From the NCBI GenBank assembly GCA_001464195.1, contig LNEY01000005.1, positions 1 through 64,000 of the forward strand: a stretch of DNA of 64,000 bases. The letters are read 5' to 3'. The stretch comes from Burkholderiales bacterium Ga0077547. GTDB lineage: Bacteria; Pseudomonadota; Gammaproteobacteria; Burkholderiales; Burkholderiaceae_C. Below, piece after piece: positions 26,670 through 35,541 of this stretch. Within the stretch, counting starts at the first letter, position 1; each line of letters starts with the position of its first letter. The position numbers and the translations under genes were made by a program. The notes beneath the pieces were generated by a model, which made no database searches, had not been told where the DNA came from, and was given only the letters and a program-made list of their open reading frames with translations.

Positions 26670-28880
26670 CTATCGCCGTGCCCTTTGCCGCACCTGCGCC
26701 AGCGGCCGCTTGCCCTTGAGCTGCCGCTCGATGCCGTCGTTGAGCTGGCGCCGCAGTTCGAGCACCGCGTCGAGGTGGCCGTAGACGCCAGGAAAGCGCA
26801 GATCCAGCCACAGCCACAGCGTGACGGCGCGCAGCGCTTGTTCCATCCGGTCGAGGCGGCTGTGGCCGTCGACGTCTTTCAGGAACCACGGGGTGCCAGC
26901 CCGGCCGGTCAGCGCGTGGCTGCTGGTCCAGTCCAGGAACTCCTGCACCTGGGTGTCGGTGCGGGTGTCGACCGGGGCCTGTGCGTAGGTGAAGCGCTCT
27001 TTCAGCGTCAGGCCGGGTGCACAGCGGTCGAGCTGTTCGGCCAGGTCGAGCATCTGGTCGAGCTCGGCCACCGCGAAGTGGGCGTCGTCGAGCTTCAGCT
27101 GTTCGACGAAGACGCCCAGCACCTCGCGCAGTTGGGTCTTGTGCAGGCGCGACGAGATGGTGTCGACGTGCCAGCCGTTCGGCGCCACTGGTGCCTTGAA
27201 GTCGCGCGGCGCGCGCGGGGTCTTCGGCAGCAGCTCCTTCAGCATCCGTGCGGCCTGTGGCTCGGCGTCCTTCAGTACGCCGACGAAGCCTTCCTCGTGG
27301 ATGCCGAAGCGCCCGGCACGGCCGGCAATCTGGTGCACTTCCGATTCATTCAGTGCCCGGTCAGCCGTGCCATCGAACTTGGTCATGGTGCTGAACAGCA
27401 CGCGGCGGATCGGCAGGTTCAGCCCCATGCCGATCGCGTCGGTGGCCACGAGAATGTGCGACTCGCCGGTGGCGAAACGCTCGGCCTCGCGGCGTCGCAC
27501 TTCGGGCGGCAGCGCACCGTAGATCACCGACACCGGATGACCATTGGCAGCGATCTGGTCGCGCAGCGTCAGCACGTCGCGGCGGCTGAACGCCACCACC
27601 GCATCGCCCAGCTTCAGCGCCGAGATCGGGACGGGCTGAGGCAGCAAATCGACATGCTGTTTGCGGTCGAAATGCCGCACGGTGCAGCGCTCGCCGCATA
27701 AGCCCAGCAGGTTCTCGATGGCTGGCACCGCATAGGCCGAGCAGATGATGATCACTTCGTTGGCCGGCACTGCGACGATGGCCTGGGTCCACGCCCAGCC
27801 GCGCGACGGGTCGAAAATCATCTGCGCCTCATCGATCACCGCCACGTCGATCGGCTTGTTGGTGCCGACCATCTCGATCGTGCTCGACACCACCCGCGCG
27901 CCATCGGCCGGCACGTTCTCTTCGCCGGTTAGCAGCGAGCACGGCACGCCGCGGCCGACCAGCCGGTCGCGGCCTTCCAGCGCCAGTAATCGCAGCGGCG
28001 CCAGATAGGCGCCATCGTGGGCCTGCGCCAGCCGCTCGAAGGCCGCATGCGTCTTGCCGCTGTTCGGTGGGCCGACGTACAGCGTGACGCTGCGCTGCAG
28101 GCGGCGCGCTTTCTCGAAGGTGTCGGGGTAGCCCTGGAAGGCCAGCTCGCTGTTCAGGCCTTCGATCGTGTCCAGTTCGGCGGCGCGGTGTTCCCAGCGG
28201 TCCTGCGCGCGCATCAACGCGGCTTTCAGCTCAGCCAGCGGCTGCGGCGTCGCACATTCGGACTGCAGGCGCGGCAGCAGCGATTCGAGGTGGTTGGGCT
28301 TGAACGCGTGGCTGCGTGCCACCAGGCTGTCGAGGTGCGCGATCAGCTCAGCCGCCTGCGGGAAGGGCGGGGGCGCGCCGAGTGCCGCCAGCAGGGTGGC
28401 CTTGTCGCCGTCGCGGTAGAAGGCCCACACGGCGGTCGCATCGACCGGCACGCGGAACAGCACCGGTACTTTCCAGCCCGCCTCGGCGAGCGTCAGTGCG
28501 TGGCTGATCAGTCGTGTCCACACGCCGGCATCGCGCGCCACCCCCATCGCTTCCAGCGCCGCGGTGCGCTCCAGCATCAGCGCACGCACATCGGGGCCGT
28601 TGCCCACGGCGTCGAGGTGCGCCAGTGCGCTGTCCATCAGCTCGGGCGCGATCCAGCGGCTCGGCCGGGCCCCGGCCACTGCCTTTTGCAGCAGCACCAG
28701 GCCGAGCTTGTCGAGGTGTTCCTCGAAGCCCGCGCTGCGTTCGGTGATGTAGTCGCCTGGCTTCACGACCTGCGGCAGCCGGAAGGCCGCCTGACGGATG
28801 CGTTCGAACTGGGCTTTGCCGATGTGGGCAGGCAGGCGCGCCGCATGGCGCGGGTTGGGCAGGTTCAGGGTGTCGGACAC
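26670..28880 (-). CDS. SUV3-type DEAD/DEAH-box RNA helicase
   Basis: 736 residues if started at the GTG at 28880 (MSDTLNLPNPRHAAR); the frame stays open another 178 codons upstream, but that is the shadow of the next gene. Helicase motifs: LYVGPPNSGKTHAAFE (I), VAVIDEAQMIFD (II, DEAQ), VSVIYGALPPEVRRREAERF, LVATDAIGMGLNLPIRRVLF and VHQIAGRAGRFG (VI). The C-terminal extension (LQLLDWTSSHALTGRAGTPWF-like) fits the SUV3 C domain. SUV3 homologues act in mitochondrial RNA decay; the bacterial branch is less studied. About 300 residues precede the motor and show no known domain. Confidence 0.87.
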   Translation of the reverse strand: MSDTLNLPNPRHAARLPAHIGKAQFERIRQAAFRLPQVVKPGDYITERSAGFEEHLDKLGLVLLQKAVAGARPSRWIAPELMDSALAHLDAVGNGPDVRALMLERTAALEAMGVARDAGVWTRLISHALTLAEAGWKVPVLFRVPVDATAVWAFYRDGDKATLLAALGAPPPFPQAAELIAHLDSLVARSHAFKPNHLESLLPRLQSECATPQPLAELKAALMRAQDRWEHRAAELDTIEGLNSELAFQGYPDTFEKARRLQRSVTLYVGPPNSGKTHAAFERLAQAHDGAYLAPLRLLALEGRDRLVGRGVPCSLLTGEENVPADGARVVSSTIEMVGTNKPIDVAVIDEAQMIFDPSRGWAWTQAIVAVPANEVIIICSAYAVPAIENLLGLCGERCTVRHFDRKQHVDLLPQPVPISALKLGDAVVAFSRRDVLTLRDQIAANGHPVSVIYGALPPEVRRREAERFATGESHILVATDAIGMGLNLPIRRVLFSTMTKFDGTADRALNESEVHQIAGRAGRFGIHEEGFVGVLKDAEPQAARMLKELLPKTPRAPRDFKAPVAPNGWHVDTISSRLHKTQLREVLGVFVEQLKLDDAHFAVAELDQMLDLAEQLDRCAPGLTLKERFTYAQAPVDTRTDTQVQEFLDWTSSHALTGRAGTPWFLKDVDGHSRLDRMEQALRAVTLWLWLDLRFPGVYGHLDAVLELRRQLNDGIERQLKGKRPLAQVRQRARR

Positions 28881-28882
28881 GG

Positions 28883-28909
28883 AAAAAAGGCCTTGAAGAT
28901 CAAGGCCTT
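28883..28909 (-). terminator. Rho-independent terminator abutting the helicase start
   Basis: On the minus strand AAGGCCTTGA-TCT-TCAAGGCCTT is followed by a T-run (six T's). It sits downstream of the small secreted-protein gene and ends three bases before the GTG chosen for the helicase, so helicase mRNA must start in or very near this spot, or the true start is further inside. Confidence 0.75.
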
Positions 28910-28962
28910 GGGGGTCAGCAGAGTCGCTTGAGGATAGTCGATGCGCTCTGAGATCCGGTTTC

Positions 28963-29427
28963 TCAGCGGTCGTGACCCTTGCCTCGGCCGTGTCCGCGGT
29001 CGTCGTCGTGGTCTCGTCCGCGACCCCGGTCATGGCCGCCGCGATGGTCTCTGCCGTGCTTGTCCCAGCCGTGCTTGCGGCCTTTGTCCCAGCCGGGGTG
29101 TTCCCGCTCGTAGCGCTCACGCACCCACCGGTCCTGCACGAAATACACCGGTTGACCGCAGGCGTTGTAGCGGCCGCAGTAGCGACGCCAGTCTCTCTGG
29201 TGCGGGTCTGGCACATACAGGTAGATCGGTCGGCGCTCATACGGAATGACCGGCTGCGCAATGATGACCGGCTGCGGGTAGACCAAGGCAGGCCGGGGCA
29301 CGTCGCCGATGTTGATGCGGCCGTAGACGCCGGGCTGGTTGATGCCGATCGACACGCCAACGCTGGTTTCTGCATGGGCAGACGTGAGGGCCGCGACGGC
29401 GAAGAGCAATGCAAGGGTCTTTTTCAT
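28963..29427 (-). CDS. Small secreted protein with His/Asp/Arg/Gly-rich tail
   Basis: 154 residues from the ATG at 29427 (MKKTLALLFAVAALTSAHA signal peptide). The mature part has YPQPVIIAQPVIPYERRPIY, and GRYNACGQPVYFVQDRWV with one Cys, a motif I associate with small betaproteobacterial exported proteins. The last 45 residues are almost entirely G, H, D, R and K, so the tail may bind metal ions or nucleic acid. No enzyme domain was recognised. It is followed by a terminator, so it is probably monocistronic. Confidence 0.75.
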   Translation of the reverse strand: MKKTLALLFAVAALTSAHAETSVGVSIGINQPGVYGRINIGDVPRPALVYPQPVIIAQPVIPYERRPIYLYVPDPHQRDWRRYCGRYNACGQPVYFVQDRWVRERYEREHPGWDKGRKHGWDKHGRDHRGGHDRGRGRDHDDDRGHGRGKGHDR

Positions 29428-29748
29428 GGGAGGTAGAGAAAAGTTCACACGAGTCTTCAACGAACCGGAGTGTGGATGCGGTGACAGGCAAGCGGTGTAG
29501 GACAGCGGCTTTACTTCTGTTTACCGTTGTCCTGCAGTCAAGGAGATGACCAGTCGAGAAGCGTTGGTTGGTCATTTTGGGTCAGTTCGCCTGACACCGG
29601 TGCGTCACGCCGCCGAGACACCATTCACGAGCAGGTGCCGCCACGCTGGACACGACACAGGGCAGGCCCGCGAACGGCCGGGGTTCACCAGCACGTCATA
29701 TTCGCTGCACACACTGCGGGGCTGTTCAACGCCCGAGTCAGTTTCGCC
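29428..29748. other. 321-bp intergenic region between divergent genes
   Basis: It separates the minus-strand secreted-protein gene from gspG. It must carry promoters in both directions. By eye I found no convincing -35/-10 pair, no terminator and no small ORF with a ribosome site; TGACACCGGTGCGTCA near 29593 is an imperfect inverted repeat. Confidence 0.5.
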
Positions 29749-30165
29749 ATGGTCCCCGTCCGCCCGCATCGAGGATTCACGCTGCTGGAACTGCTGGTCG
29801 TCATGGTCATCATCGGGCTGCTGGCCGCGTACGTCGGGCCCAAGTACTTTTCTCAGATCGGCAAGTCCGAGATCAAGACCACGCGCGCGCAGCTGGTGGG
29901 CTTTGAGAAGGCCCTGCAGCAATACCGGCTGGATGTCGGTCGTTTCCCGACCACCGAGCAGGGGCTGCAGGCCCTGGTGACACGGCCTGCGAGTGTGAGC
30001 AAGTGGGATGGCCCGTACCTGGAGAAGGCCGTGCCGCCGGACCCTTGGGGCCAGCGCTATCTGTATGTCTCGCCTGGCGAGCACGGCGACTTCGACATCA
30101 GTTCGACCGGCCGTGACGGTCGCCCGGGGGGCGAAGGGCTGGACGCTGACGTCGGCAACTGGTGA
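29749..30165 (+). CDS. gspG: Type II secretion-like major pseudopilin GspG
   Basis: 138 residues from the ATG at 29749; the frame extends upstream without coding character. The prepilin site is RG^FTLLELLVVMVIIGLLA with Glu at +5, followed by GPKYFSQIGKSEIKTTRAQ and DVGRFPTTEQGLQALVTRP, the GspG consensus. The ending DISSTGRDGRPGGEGLDADVGNW resembles the calcium-binding end of GspG. It is the first gene of the T2SS-like operon, followed at once by gspF. A prepilin peptidase is not encoded in the window. Confidence 0.95.
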   Translation: MVPVRPHRGFTLLELLVVMVIIGLLAAYVGPKYFSQIGKSEIKTTRAQLVGFEKALQQYRLDVGRFPTTEQGLQALVTRPASVSKWDGPYLEKAVPPDPWGQRYLYVSPGEHGDFDISSTGRDGRPGGEGLDADVGNW

Positions 30166-30195
30166 GTGCGGGCCCATCTCCTGCACGCGCAACCC

Positions 30196-31383
30196 ATGCA
30201 GTACGCCGTCAGCGCGATCCGTCGCCTGCAAGCCGTCTCGATCACGCTCGATGCCAGTGACCCGGCAGACGCGCGACGACAGGCCGAGGCACAGGGATAT
30301 GCGGTTGTCGAAATCCAAGCGGCGGCGAGCGCGAAGCAGGGTGCCTGGCGTCAGTCGCCCGACTTCCCTCTTCTTCAGTTCAATCAGAGCTTGCTGATTC
30401 TTCTGCGGGCCGGACTGTCCGTGGTCGAGGCGATCGAGACACTGGCCGATCGCGAAAGCCGCAGTGACACGAAGCAAGTGCTGATGCGGCTGCATGACCA
30501 ATTGAAGGTGGGCTTGTCGTTTTCAGCGGCGCTCGAAGCGCAGCCCGCGATGTTTCCGCCGCTGTATGTCGCCAGCGTGCGCGCCAACGAGAAGACCGGC
30601 GCGCTGACGGAGGCCATCGAACGATTCATCGTGTACCGGGCGCAGGCCGATCTGCTGCGCAAGCGGGTTGTCGGCGCGGCGATCTACCCGGCCATGATCC
30701 TCGGCGTGGGCTCGCTGGTGATCGCGTTCCTGCTGTTGTACGTGGTGCCGCGGTTCAGCCTGGTGTTTCAGGACCTGGGCGATCGCATCCCCCTGATGTC
30801 GCGATTGCTGTTGCAGTGGGGCCAGTTCGCGAACAGTCACTGGCTCGAACTGTTGGGCGGCGCGGTGCTGTTTTGCGCCGTGCTGATCTATGCATCGGGT
30901 CGCCCGCAGGTGCGTCTGGTGATGGCCAGGCAGATCCAGCGCATCCCGCGCATCGGCGAGACCGTTCGGGTGTATCAACTGGCGCGCTTCTACCGCGCGC
31001 TGGGCATGTTGCAGCAAGCGGGCATCCCCATCCTGACTGCGCTGGACATGGTCACGGGACTGTTGCCCGTGACGCTGCATGCCTCGTTGGCTGCTGCGCG
31101 CCGAGACATCGGCGAAGGCCAATCGATCTCTGCCGCCTTCGAGGCGCACGGGCTCACCACCGCGGTCTCGCTGCGCCTGTTGCGCGTGGCCGAGCGGACA
31201 GGCCAGATGGGCGAACTGCTCGAGCGGACGGCGAGCTTCCACGAGGAAGACATTGCGCAGGCGATCGACTGGTTCATTCGACTGTTCGAGCCGCTGTTGA
31301 TGATTGCGATCGGTCTGGTCATTGGTGTCGTGGTGCTGTTGATGTACGCGCCCATCTTCGAGCTGGCGGGCAGCATCCAATGA
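30196..31383 (+). CDS. gspF: Type II secretion-like inner-membrane protein GspF
   Basis: 395 residues from the ATG at 30196; a GTG at 30166 is possible. It has two T2SSF domains. The first has LLILLRAGLSVVEAIETLAD, and VRANEKTGALTEAIERF leads into a membrane segment (AMILGVGSLVIAFLLLYVV). The second has FYRALGMLQQAGIPILTALD, LRVAERTGQMGELLERTA and FEPLLMIAIGLVIGVVVLL. It anchors the assembly ATPase platform. The stop overlaps the gspE start. Confidence 0.95.
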   Translation: MQYAVSAIRRLQAVSITLDASDPADARRQAEAQGYAVVEIQAAASAKQGAWRQSPDFPLLQFNQSLLILLRAGLSVVEAIETLADRESRSDTKQVLMRLHDQLKVGLSFSAALEAQPAMFPPLYVASVRANEKTGALTEAIERFIVYRAQADLLRKRVVGAAIYPAMILGVGSLVIAFLLLYVVPRFSLVFQDLGDRIPLMSRLLLQWGQFANSHWLELLGGAVLFCAVLIYASGRPQVRLVMARQIQRIPRIGETVRVYQLARFYRALGMLQQAGIPILTALDMVTGLLPVTLHASLAAARRDIGEGQSISAAFEAHGLTTAVSLRLLRVAERTGQMGELLERTASFHEEDIAQAIDWFIRLFEPLLMIAIGLVIGVVVLLMYAPIFELAGSIQ

Positions 31384-33086
31384 ACGCGGTCATCGAACGC
31401 CCGTTGGAGCTGGAAGACGCTGTGGCTCGGCTGACGCCAGAGGTCATTCGCGCTGCCCGGGCGCGTGCAGCACATGAGCAGCAAAGCGTTTGTACTGTCC
31501 TGCAGCACGAGCTGGCGCTGTCGCCCGAGCTGTTGCTGCAGGCGCTGGGTCAGCGGATGCACCATGAAGTGCTCGGCAGTGCGGCGCTGTCGCTGCTGGC
31601 ACCGGCGTTTGACCTGATCGGTTATGCCGATGCGGCCAGGCGGGGCTGTATGGCGTGCCGCGAAGGCGGCGATGTCATCGCTGTCATCTCGGACCCGTTC
31701 GATCATGGCCTGCAGGACTGGTGTGTGGAGCAACTGGCCGTTCCGCACGAGATACGCCTCGCTGCCGCCGACGACATCGCGGCCTTGCTGTCGCGTCATG
31801 AGGAGTCGATGCGCGCAATCGACACGGCCATGCCCGCCCGCGAAGGCGCTCAGACCCGCACCGGCGATCTCGAGGATCTGTCGATCCGCTCGATCGGCGA
31901 GGGCACCAGCGTGGTCGTGAAGCTGGTGCATTCGACGCTCTACGACGCGCTCAAGAGCGGCGTCAGCGACATCCATGTCGAGTCGAACCTGAGCGGCCTG
32001 GTCATCAAGTACCGGCTCGACGGCACGCTGACGCAGGTGGGTGCCATCGACGGACGCGAACTCGCCGAGCAGGTCTTGTCGCGCCTGAAGGTCATGTCCG
32101 AACTCGACATTGCCGAGCGTCGCGTGCCTCAAGACGGGCGATTCCGCGTCAAGGCACTGGGGCGTGAGATCGACTTTCGGGTGTCCATCATGCCCAGCAT
32201 CCACGGCGAGGATGCGGTGGTGCGCGTGCTCGACAAGCAGTCGCTGGCCGACCAGGTGTCGGGCCTGCGGCTCGACGTGCTGGGCTTCGACGACGCCACG
32301 CTGACGGCGTTTCGCCGGATGGCGCGCGACCCTTACGGCCTGCTGCTGGTGACTGGCCCCACCGGCAGCGGCAAGACAACCACGCTGTACGCCGCGATCT
32401 CGGAGATCAACCACGGCCACGACAAGATCATCACCATCGAGGACCCGGTCGAGTACCAGTTGCACGGGGTCTTGCAGATACCGGTCAACGAGAAGAAGGG
32501 CCTGACCTTCGCCCGAGGGCTGCGTTCGATCCTGCGCCACGACCCGGATCGCATCATGGTGGGCGAGATCCGCGACCCCGAGACCGCACAGATCGCCATC
32601 CAGGCCGCGCTGACCGGGCACCTCGTGCTGTCGACGGTTCACGCCAACAACGTGTTCGACGTGATCGGCCGCTTCACCCACATGGACGTCGATCCGTACA
32701 GCTTTGTCTCGGCGTTGACGGGCGTCCTGGCACAGCGGCTGGTGCGCATCAACTGTGTGCACTGCAGCGAGCCGGTGACCGTGGTCAAACAGGCATTGCT
32801 CGATGCGCTGATCGATCCGGCACGCATTGAAGGCCACGTGCTGAAGGCAGGTCGCGGCTGCGGAAAGTGCCGCGGCACCGGCTTCAAGGGCCGCAAGGCG
32901 GTCGGCGAGCTGCTGATGCTCGACGACGCACTGCGCGAGCTGATCGTCGCCCGTGCGCCCGTTCGCCAGATCAAGGAGGCAGCGCGGCGCAACGGCACAC
33001 GCTTCTTGCGCGATGCCGCGGTCGAGCTGTTCCTGGACGGGCTCACCACCTTGGACGAGGTCAATCGTGTCACGCTGGTGGCTTGA
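31380..33086 (+). CDS. gspE: Type II secretion-like assembly ATPase GspE
   Basis: 568 residues from the ATG at 31380 (ATGA overlap with gspF). It has an N1E-like N terminus (residues 1-150), then VSDIHVESNLSGLVIKYRLD, Walker A TGPTGSGKTTTLYAAI, ITIEDPVEYQLHGVLQIPVN, the Asp box VGEIRDPETAQIA, and a zinc site CVHC...GCGKC. All belong to GspE/PilB-type ATPases that power pseudopilus assembly. The complete motif set suggests an active enzyme. Confidence 0.96.
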   Translation: MNAVIERPLELEDAVARLTPEVIRAARARAAHEQQSVCTVLQHELALSPELLLQALGQRMHHEVLGSAALSLLAPAFDLIGYADAARRGCMACREGGDVIAVISDPFDHGLQDWCVEQLAVPHEIRLAAADDIAALLSRHEESMRAIDTAMPAREGAQTRTGDLEDLSIRSIGEGTSVVVKLVHSTLYDALKSGVSDIHVESNLSGLVIKYRLDGTLTQVGAIDGRELAEQVLSRLKVMSELDIAERRVPQDGRFRVKALGREIDFRVSIMPSIHGEDAVVRVLDKQSLADQVSGLRLDVLGFDDATLTAFRRMARDPYGLLLVTGPTGSGKTTTLYAAISEINHGHDKIITIEDPVEYQLHGVLQIPVNEKKGLTFARGLRSILRHDPDRIMVGEIRDPETAQIAIQAALTGHLVLSTVHANNVFDVIGRFTHMDVDPYSFVSALTGVLAQRLVRINCVHCSEPVTVVKQALLDALIDPARIEGHVLKAGRGCGKCRGTGFKGRKAVGELLMLDDALRELIVARAPVRQIKEAARRNGTRFLRDAAVELFLDGLTTLDEVNRVTLVA

Positions 33087-33813
33087 TCGTCTGCGCGGCC
33101 CGTGGCCGGGTGCACGGTCGACAGCGGTCGAATGGCGGCTCACCGACACACGACCCGAAGCCATCGGGCAGCAGCTCGACGCGCTGGCGTTGCCGCCGGG
33201 CACCCCAATGACCTGCATCGTGGCAGGCGAGGGCGCTCGGTATCAGATCGTGCCGTGGCGCGACGAGCTGAGCCGCCCGGCACAGCGCCAGTTGCTGGCT
33301 GAGCAATGCTTCCGAGAAGCCTACGGCGACGCGGCGCGCGGCTGGACCGTCCGGCAGCAAGCGACACGGTACGGCGCGGCGACGCTCGCCTGCGCGATCG
33401 ACACCGCTTTGCTCGACCAGCTCGATGCGCAGTCGCAGGCGAGGCGTCTGGCGCTGGTGAGCGTGCAGCCCGCCTTGATGCACGGCTACAACCTCGCGCG
33501 GCACAAGATGCCGCCCGATCTGACCTGGTTTGTGGCCGTTGACGCTGTCTCGACGACGCTGCTGCTGCAGTCGCCCGCAGAGCCGCTGCTGGTCAGGCGA
33601 ATTCCATCGCGCGTGCTCGATCTGGCCCACGCGCTCGATCGCGACTGGTTCGCGCTGGGCATGGAGGCGACGCGTTGCCCCGTCTACCTGCTGCGGTCCG
33701 AGGGGGTCGTCATGCCGCGGACGGTGTTGCCGTGGCAGGTCATCGATCTGACACCGGTACGTGACGCCGCCACACCGGCGCCTGTGGCCCTCTCGGACGA
33801 GGTGACCGCATGA
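33067..33813 (+). CDS. GspL/PilM-like cytoplasmic platform protein (divergent)
   Basis: 248 residues from a GTG at 33067 (MSRWWLDRLRGPWPG), overlapping gspE by 20 bp. No strong family motif is visible. Position between gspE and a PilN-like gene, and the lack of a signal peptide or membrane helix, place it where PilM or the cytoplasmic half of GspL sits. ARRLALVSVQPALMHGYNLA and DLTWFVAVDAVSTTLLLQ look like actin-fold strands. Its stop overlaps the next ATG. Function by position only. Confidence 0.55.
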   Translation: MSRWWLDRLRGPWPGARSTAVEWRLTDTRPEAIGQQLDALALPPGTPMTCIVAGEGARYQIVPWRDELSRPAQRQLLAEQCFREAYGDAARGWTVRQQATRYGAATLACAIDTALLDQLDAQSQARRLALVSVQPALMHGYNLARHKMPPDLTWFVAVDAVSTTLLLQSPAEPLLVRRIPSRVLDLAHALDRDWFALGMEATRCPVYLLRSEGVVMPRTVLPWQVIDLTPVRDAATPAPVALSDEVTA

Positions 33814-34361
33814 CACGGTCTGCGCTGCAACTTGACTTCCGCCGGCCGGCTGTTTCCGGTGGTCGCTGGATCGGGTGGGGCGCGCTGCTGGTGGCGGTGA
33901 TGGGTGTGGTCGCGGTGTCCGAGGCGTACGGCGAGGCCGCGCAGATTCATGCGCTGGCGCAAAGCCGACATGACCAGCTCAAGGCCCGATCGCAGCAGCG
34001 CAACCCCGGTCGGGATCGCCTTCGCAGCGCCGAGATGGCCGACGCGCAGACCCAGGCCGACATGCGCCAGGCCAATGCGGTGATCGACCGGCTCGTGGTG
34101 CCGTGGGACGGGCTTTTCGACGCGATCGAGGGTGCCGATGCACAGGGGCTGGGTCTGCTTGCGCTGACGCCGAACGCACGTGACCGAACGCTGCAGCTGG
34201 TCGGAGAAGCGCGAACCATGGACGAACTGCTGGCCTATGTGGAACGCATGGCCATGCAGTCCGGCCTGCGGCAGGTGCACCTGCAGAGCTACAGCGTTGC
34301 TGCGCGCGATGGTGTGCCGGTGGTGTCTTTCACGCTGGCGGCGACATGGCAGCAGCCGTGA
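33810..34361 (+). CDS. PilN-like inner-membrane protein
   Basis: 183 residues. A short cytoplasmic N terminus (LQLDFRRPAVSGGRW) leads into one membrane helix (GWGALLVAVMGVVAVSEAYG), then a coiled segment and a C-terminal alpha/beta domain (LTPNARDRTLQLVGEARTMD, QSGLRQVHLQSYSV). This is the PilN/GspL-C layout. It follows the putative PilM-like gene with a four-base overlap and overlaps the PilO-like gene by 16 bp. Confidence 0.7.
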   Translation: MTRSALQLDFRRPAVSGGRWIGWGALLVAVMGVVAVSEAYGEAAQIHALAQSRHDQLKARSQQRNPGRDRLRSAEMADAQTQADMRQANAVIDRLVVPWDGLFDAIEGADAQGLGLLALTPNARDRTLQLVGEARTMDELLAYVERMAMQSGLRQVHLQSYSVAARDGVPVVSFTLAATWQQP

Positions 34362-34963
34362 TTCGCTGGCGCTGGAACCTGGCGCGCGGGCTGCGCGCGA
34401 TCGGGCTGGCCGGCTGGGTGGCGCTGCTGCTGGCAGGTGCTGCGCTGATGGGCGTGTGGGGCGTGATCGAGCCGCTGCGCGCCGAGGCTCGGCAACTCGA
34501 TGCGGATAGCGAACTGCTGGCGCGTCGCTTGCGGTCCGCCGCCGACCTGGTGGCGCCGGTCGCTGTGACGCCGCAGCAGCAGCTGCTCGCGTTTCGCCAG
34601 CGTTTTCCGGGTGAGCAGGGCATCGCGCCAACGCTGGCAAGCCTGCAGGCGTCCGCGCAGCGCCACGGCCTGCAGTTGAACCGCGCTGAGTTCAGGTTCA
34701 CCCGCGAACCCGACGAGCCACTGGCGCGCTATGCGATCACGATGCCGGTGCAGGCCGACTACCGCGCGTTGCGTCGCTTCACCCGCGAAGCGTTGCGCGA
34801 GCTGCCTGGCCTCGCGATGGAAGAAGTCAACCTGCGCCGCAGCGACCCGAAGTCGCCCTTGCTCGACGCGCAACTGCGCTTCGTGCTGTTTGTCGTTCAG
34901 CCGCAGTCCGCGGTGCCCCCCGCCGTGTCGCGGGTGGTGCTGTCCGCCGCGCCGTCGAACTGA
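34346..34963 (+). CDS. PilO/GspM-like inner-membrane protein
   Basis: 205 residues. One N-terminal membrane helix (GLAGWVALLLAGAALMGVWG), a heptad-like linker (PLRAEARQLDADSELLARRL), then a ferredoxin-like domain (LNRAEFRFTREPDEPLARY; LPGLAMEEVNLRRSDPKSP). It probably pairs with the preceding PilN-like protein as a heterodimer of the platform. The call is by architecture and order. Confidence 0.7.
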   Translation: MAAAVIRWRWNLARGLRAIGLAGWVALLLAGAALMGVWGVIEPLRAEARQLDADSELLARRLRSAADLVAPVAVTPQQQLLAFRQRFPGEQGIAPTLASLQASAQRHGLQLNRAEFRFTREPDEPLARYAITMPVQADYRALRRFTREALRELPGLAMEEVNLRRSDPKSPLLDAQLRFVLFVVQPQSAVPPAVSRVVLSAAPSN

Positions 34964-34980
34964 GCACGCGGGTCCTTGCC

Positions 34981-35541
34981 ATGGCCGAAATGTCTCCCGC
35001 CCGCAAACGCATCGCGATCGGCATCGTGGTGGTCGGCAGTGTCTTGATCGGCGAACGGGTGGTCGCGCTGATGACGGGCGATGCCGAGGTCGTTGAAGTT
35101 CGCCCTCAGTCGGTGAGCCGTCCACGTGCTCAACAGACAACGGCGTCCGCCGACCCGTCGGCAAGCGAGCTTCAGCTCGATCGCCTGGACGCTCGCCAGC
35201 GCGCGCTGGCCCGCAGTGACCTTGACGTCGGCTCTGCGGGAGCGACCGGATTCGACCCGACCGCGTGGCAGCCACTGCCCTCGAAAGCGCAAGCGGCCGC
35301 TGCTGCCGAGCGACCGCCTGTGCCAGTGGCCCCGCCGTTTCCCTATGCCTACCTGGGCGGGCTGACTGAGGACGGTGTTCGCACCACCTTCTTCAGCGAG
35401 GGCGAGCGCGTCCTGCCGGTCCAGGCAGGTGACACCGTCGACGCGGTTTACCGCATCGATCAGATGACCGAGACACAGATGACGCTGACCTACCTGCCGT
35501 TGAACCAGACCCAGACCGTTGCCCTGCGGAGCCGGCGATGA
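34981..35541 (+). CDS. PilP/GspC-like periplasmic clamp protein
   Basis: 186 residues with an N-terminal anchor helix (IAIGIVVVGSVLIGERVVA), a Pro/Ala linker, and a small beta domain: PFPYAYLGGLTEDGVRTTFF, GERVLPVQAGDTVDAVYRID, MTLTYLPLNQTQTVAL. This is the PilP/GspC HR-like fold that links the inner-membrane platform to the secretin. From memory, such genes in some Burkholderiales genomes are labelled secretion system X. The stop overlaps gspD by four bases. Confidence 0.72.
   Translation: MAEMSPARKRIAIGIVVVGSVLIGERVVALMTGDAEVVEVRPQSVSRPRAQQTTASADPSASELQLDRLDARQRALARSDLDVGSAGATGFDPTAWQPLPSKAQAAAAAERPPVPVAPPFPYAYLGGLTEDGVRTTFFSEGERVLPVQAGDTVDAVYRIDQMTETQMTLTYLPLNQTQTVALRSRR

Noticed and set aside
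28881-29414. N-terminal extension of the helicase frame by 178 codons
   Set aside because: It overlaps the well-supported secreted-protein gene in another frame, contains a terminator, and reads as low-complexity Thr/Ser/Arg.
30990-33218. 742-codon minus-strand frame opposite gspE
   Set aside because: A long antisense shadow; the composition is repetitive (RQ, DH, AL) and the gspF/gspE genes on the plus strand carry all motifs.
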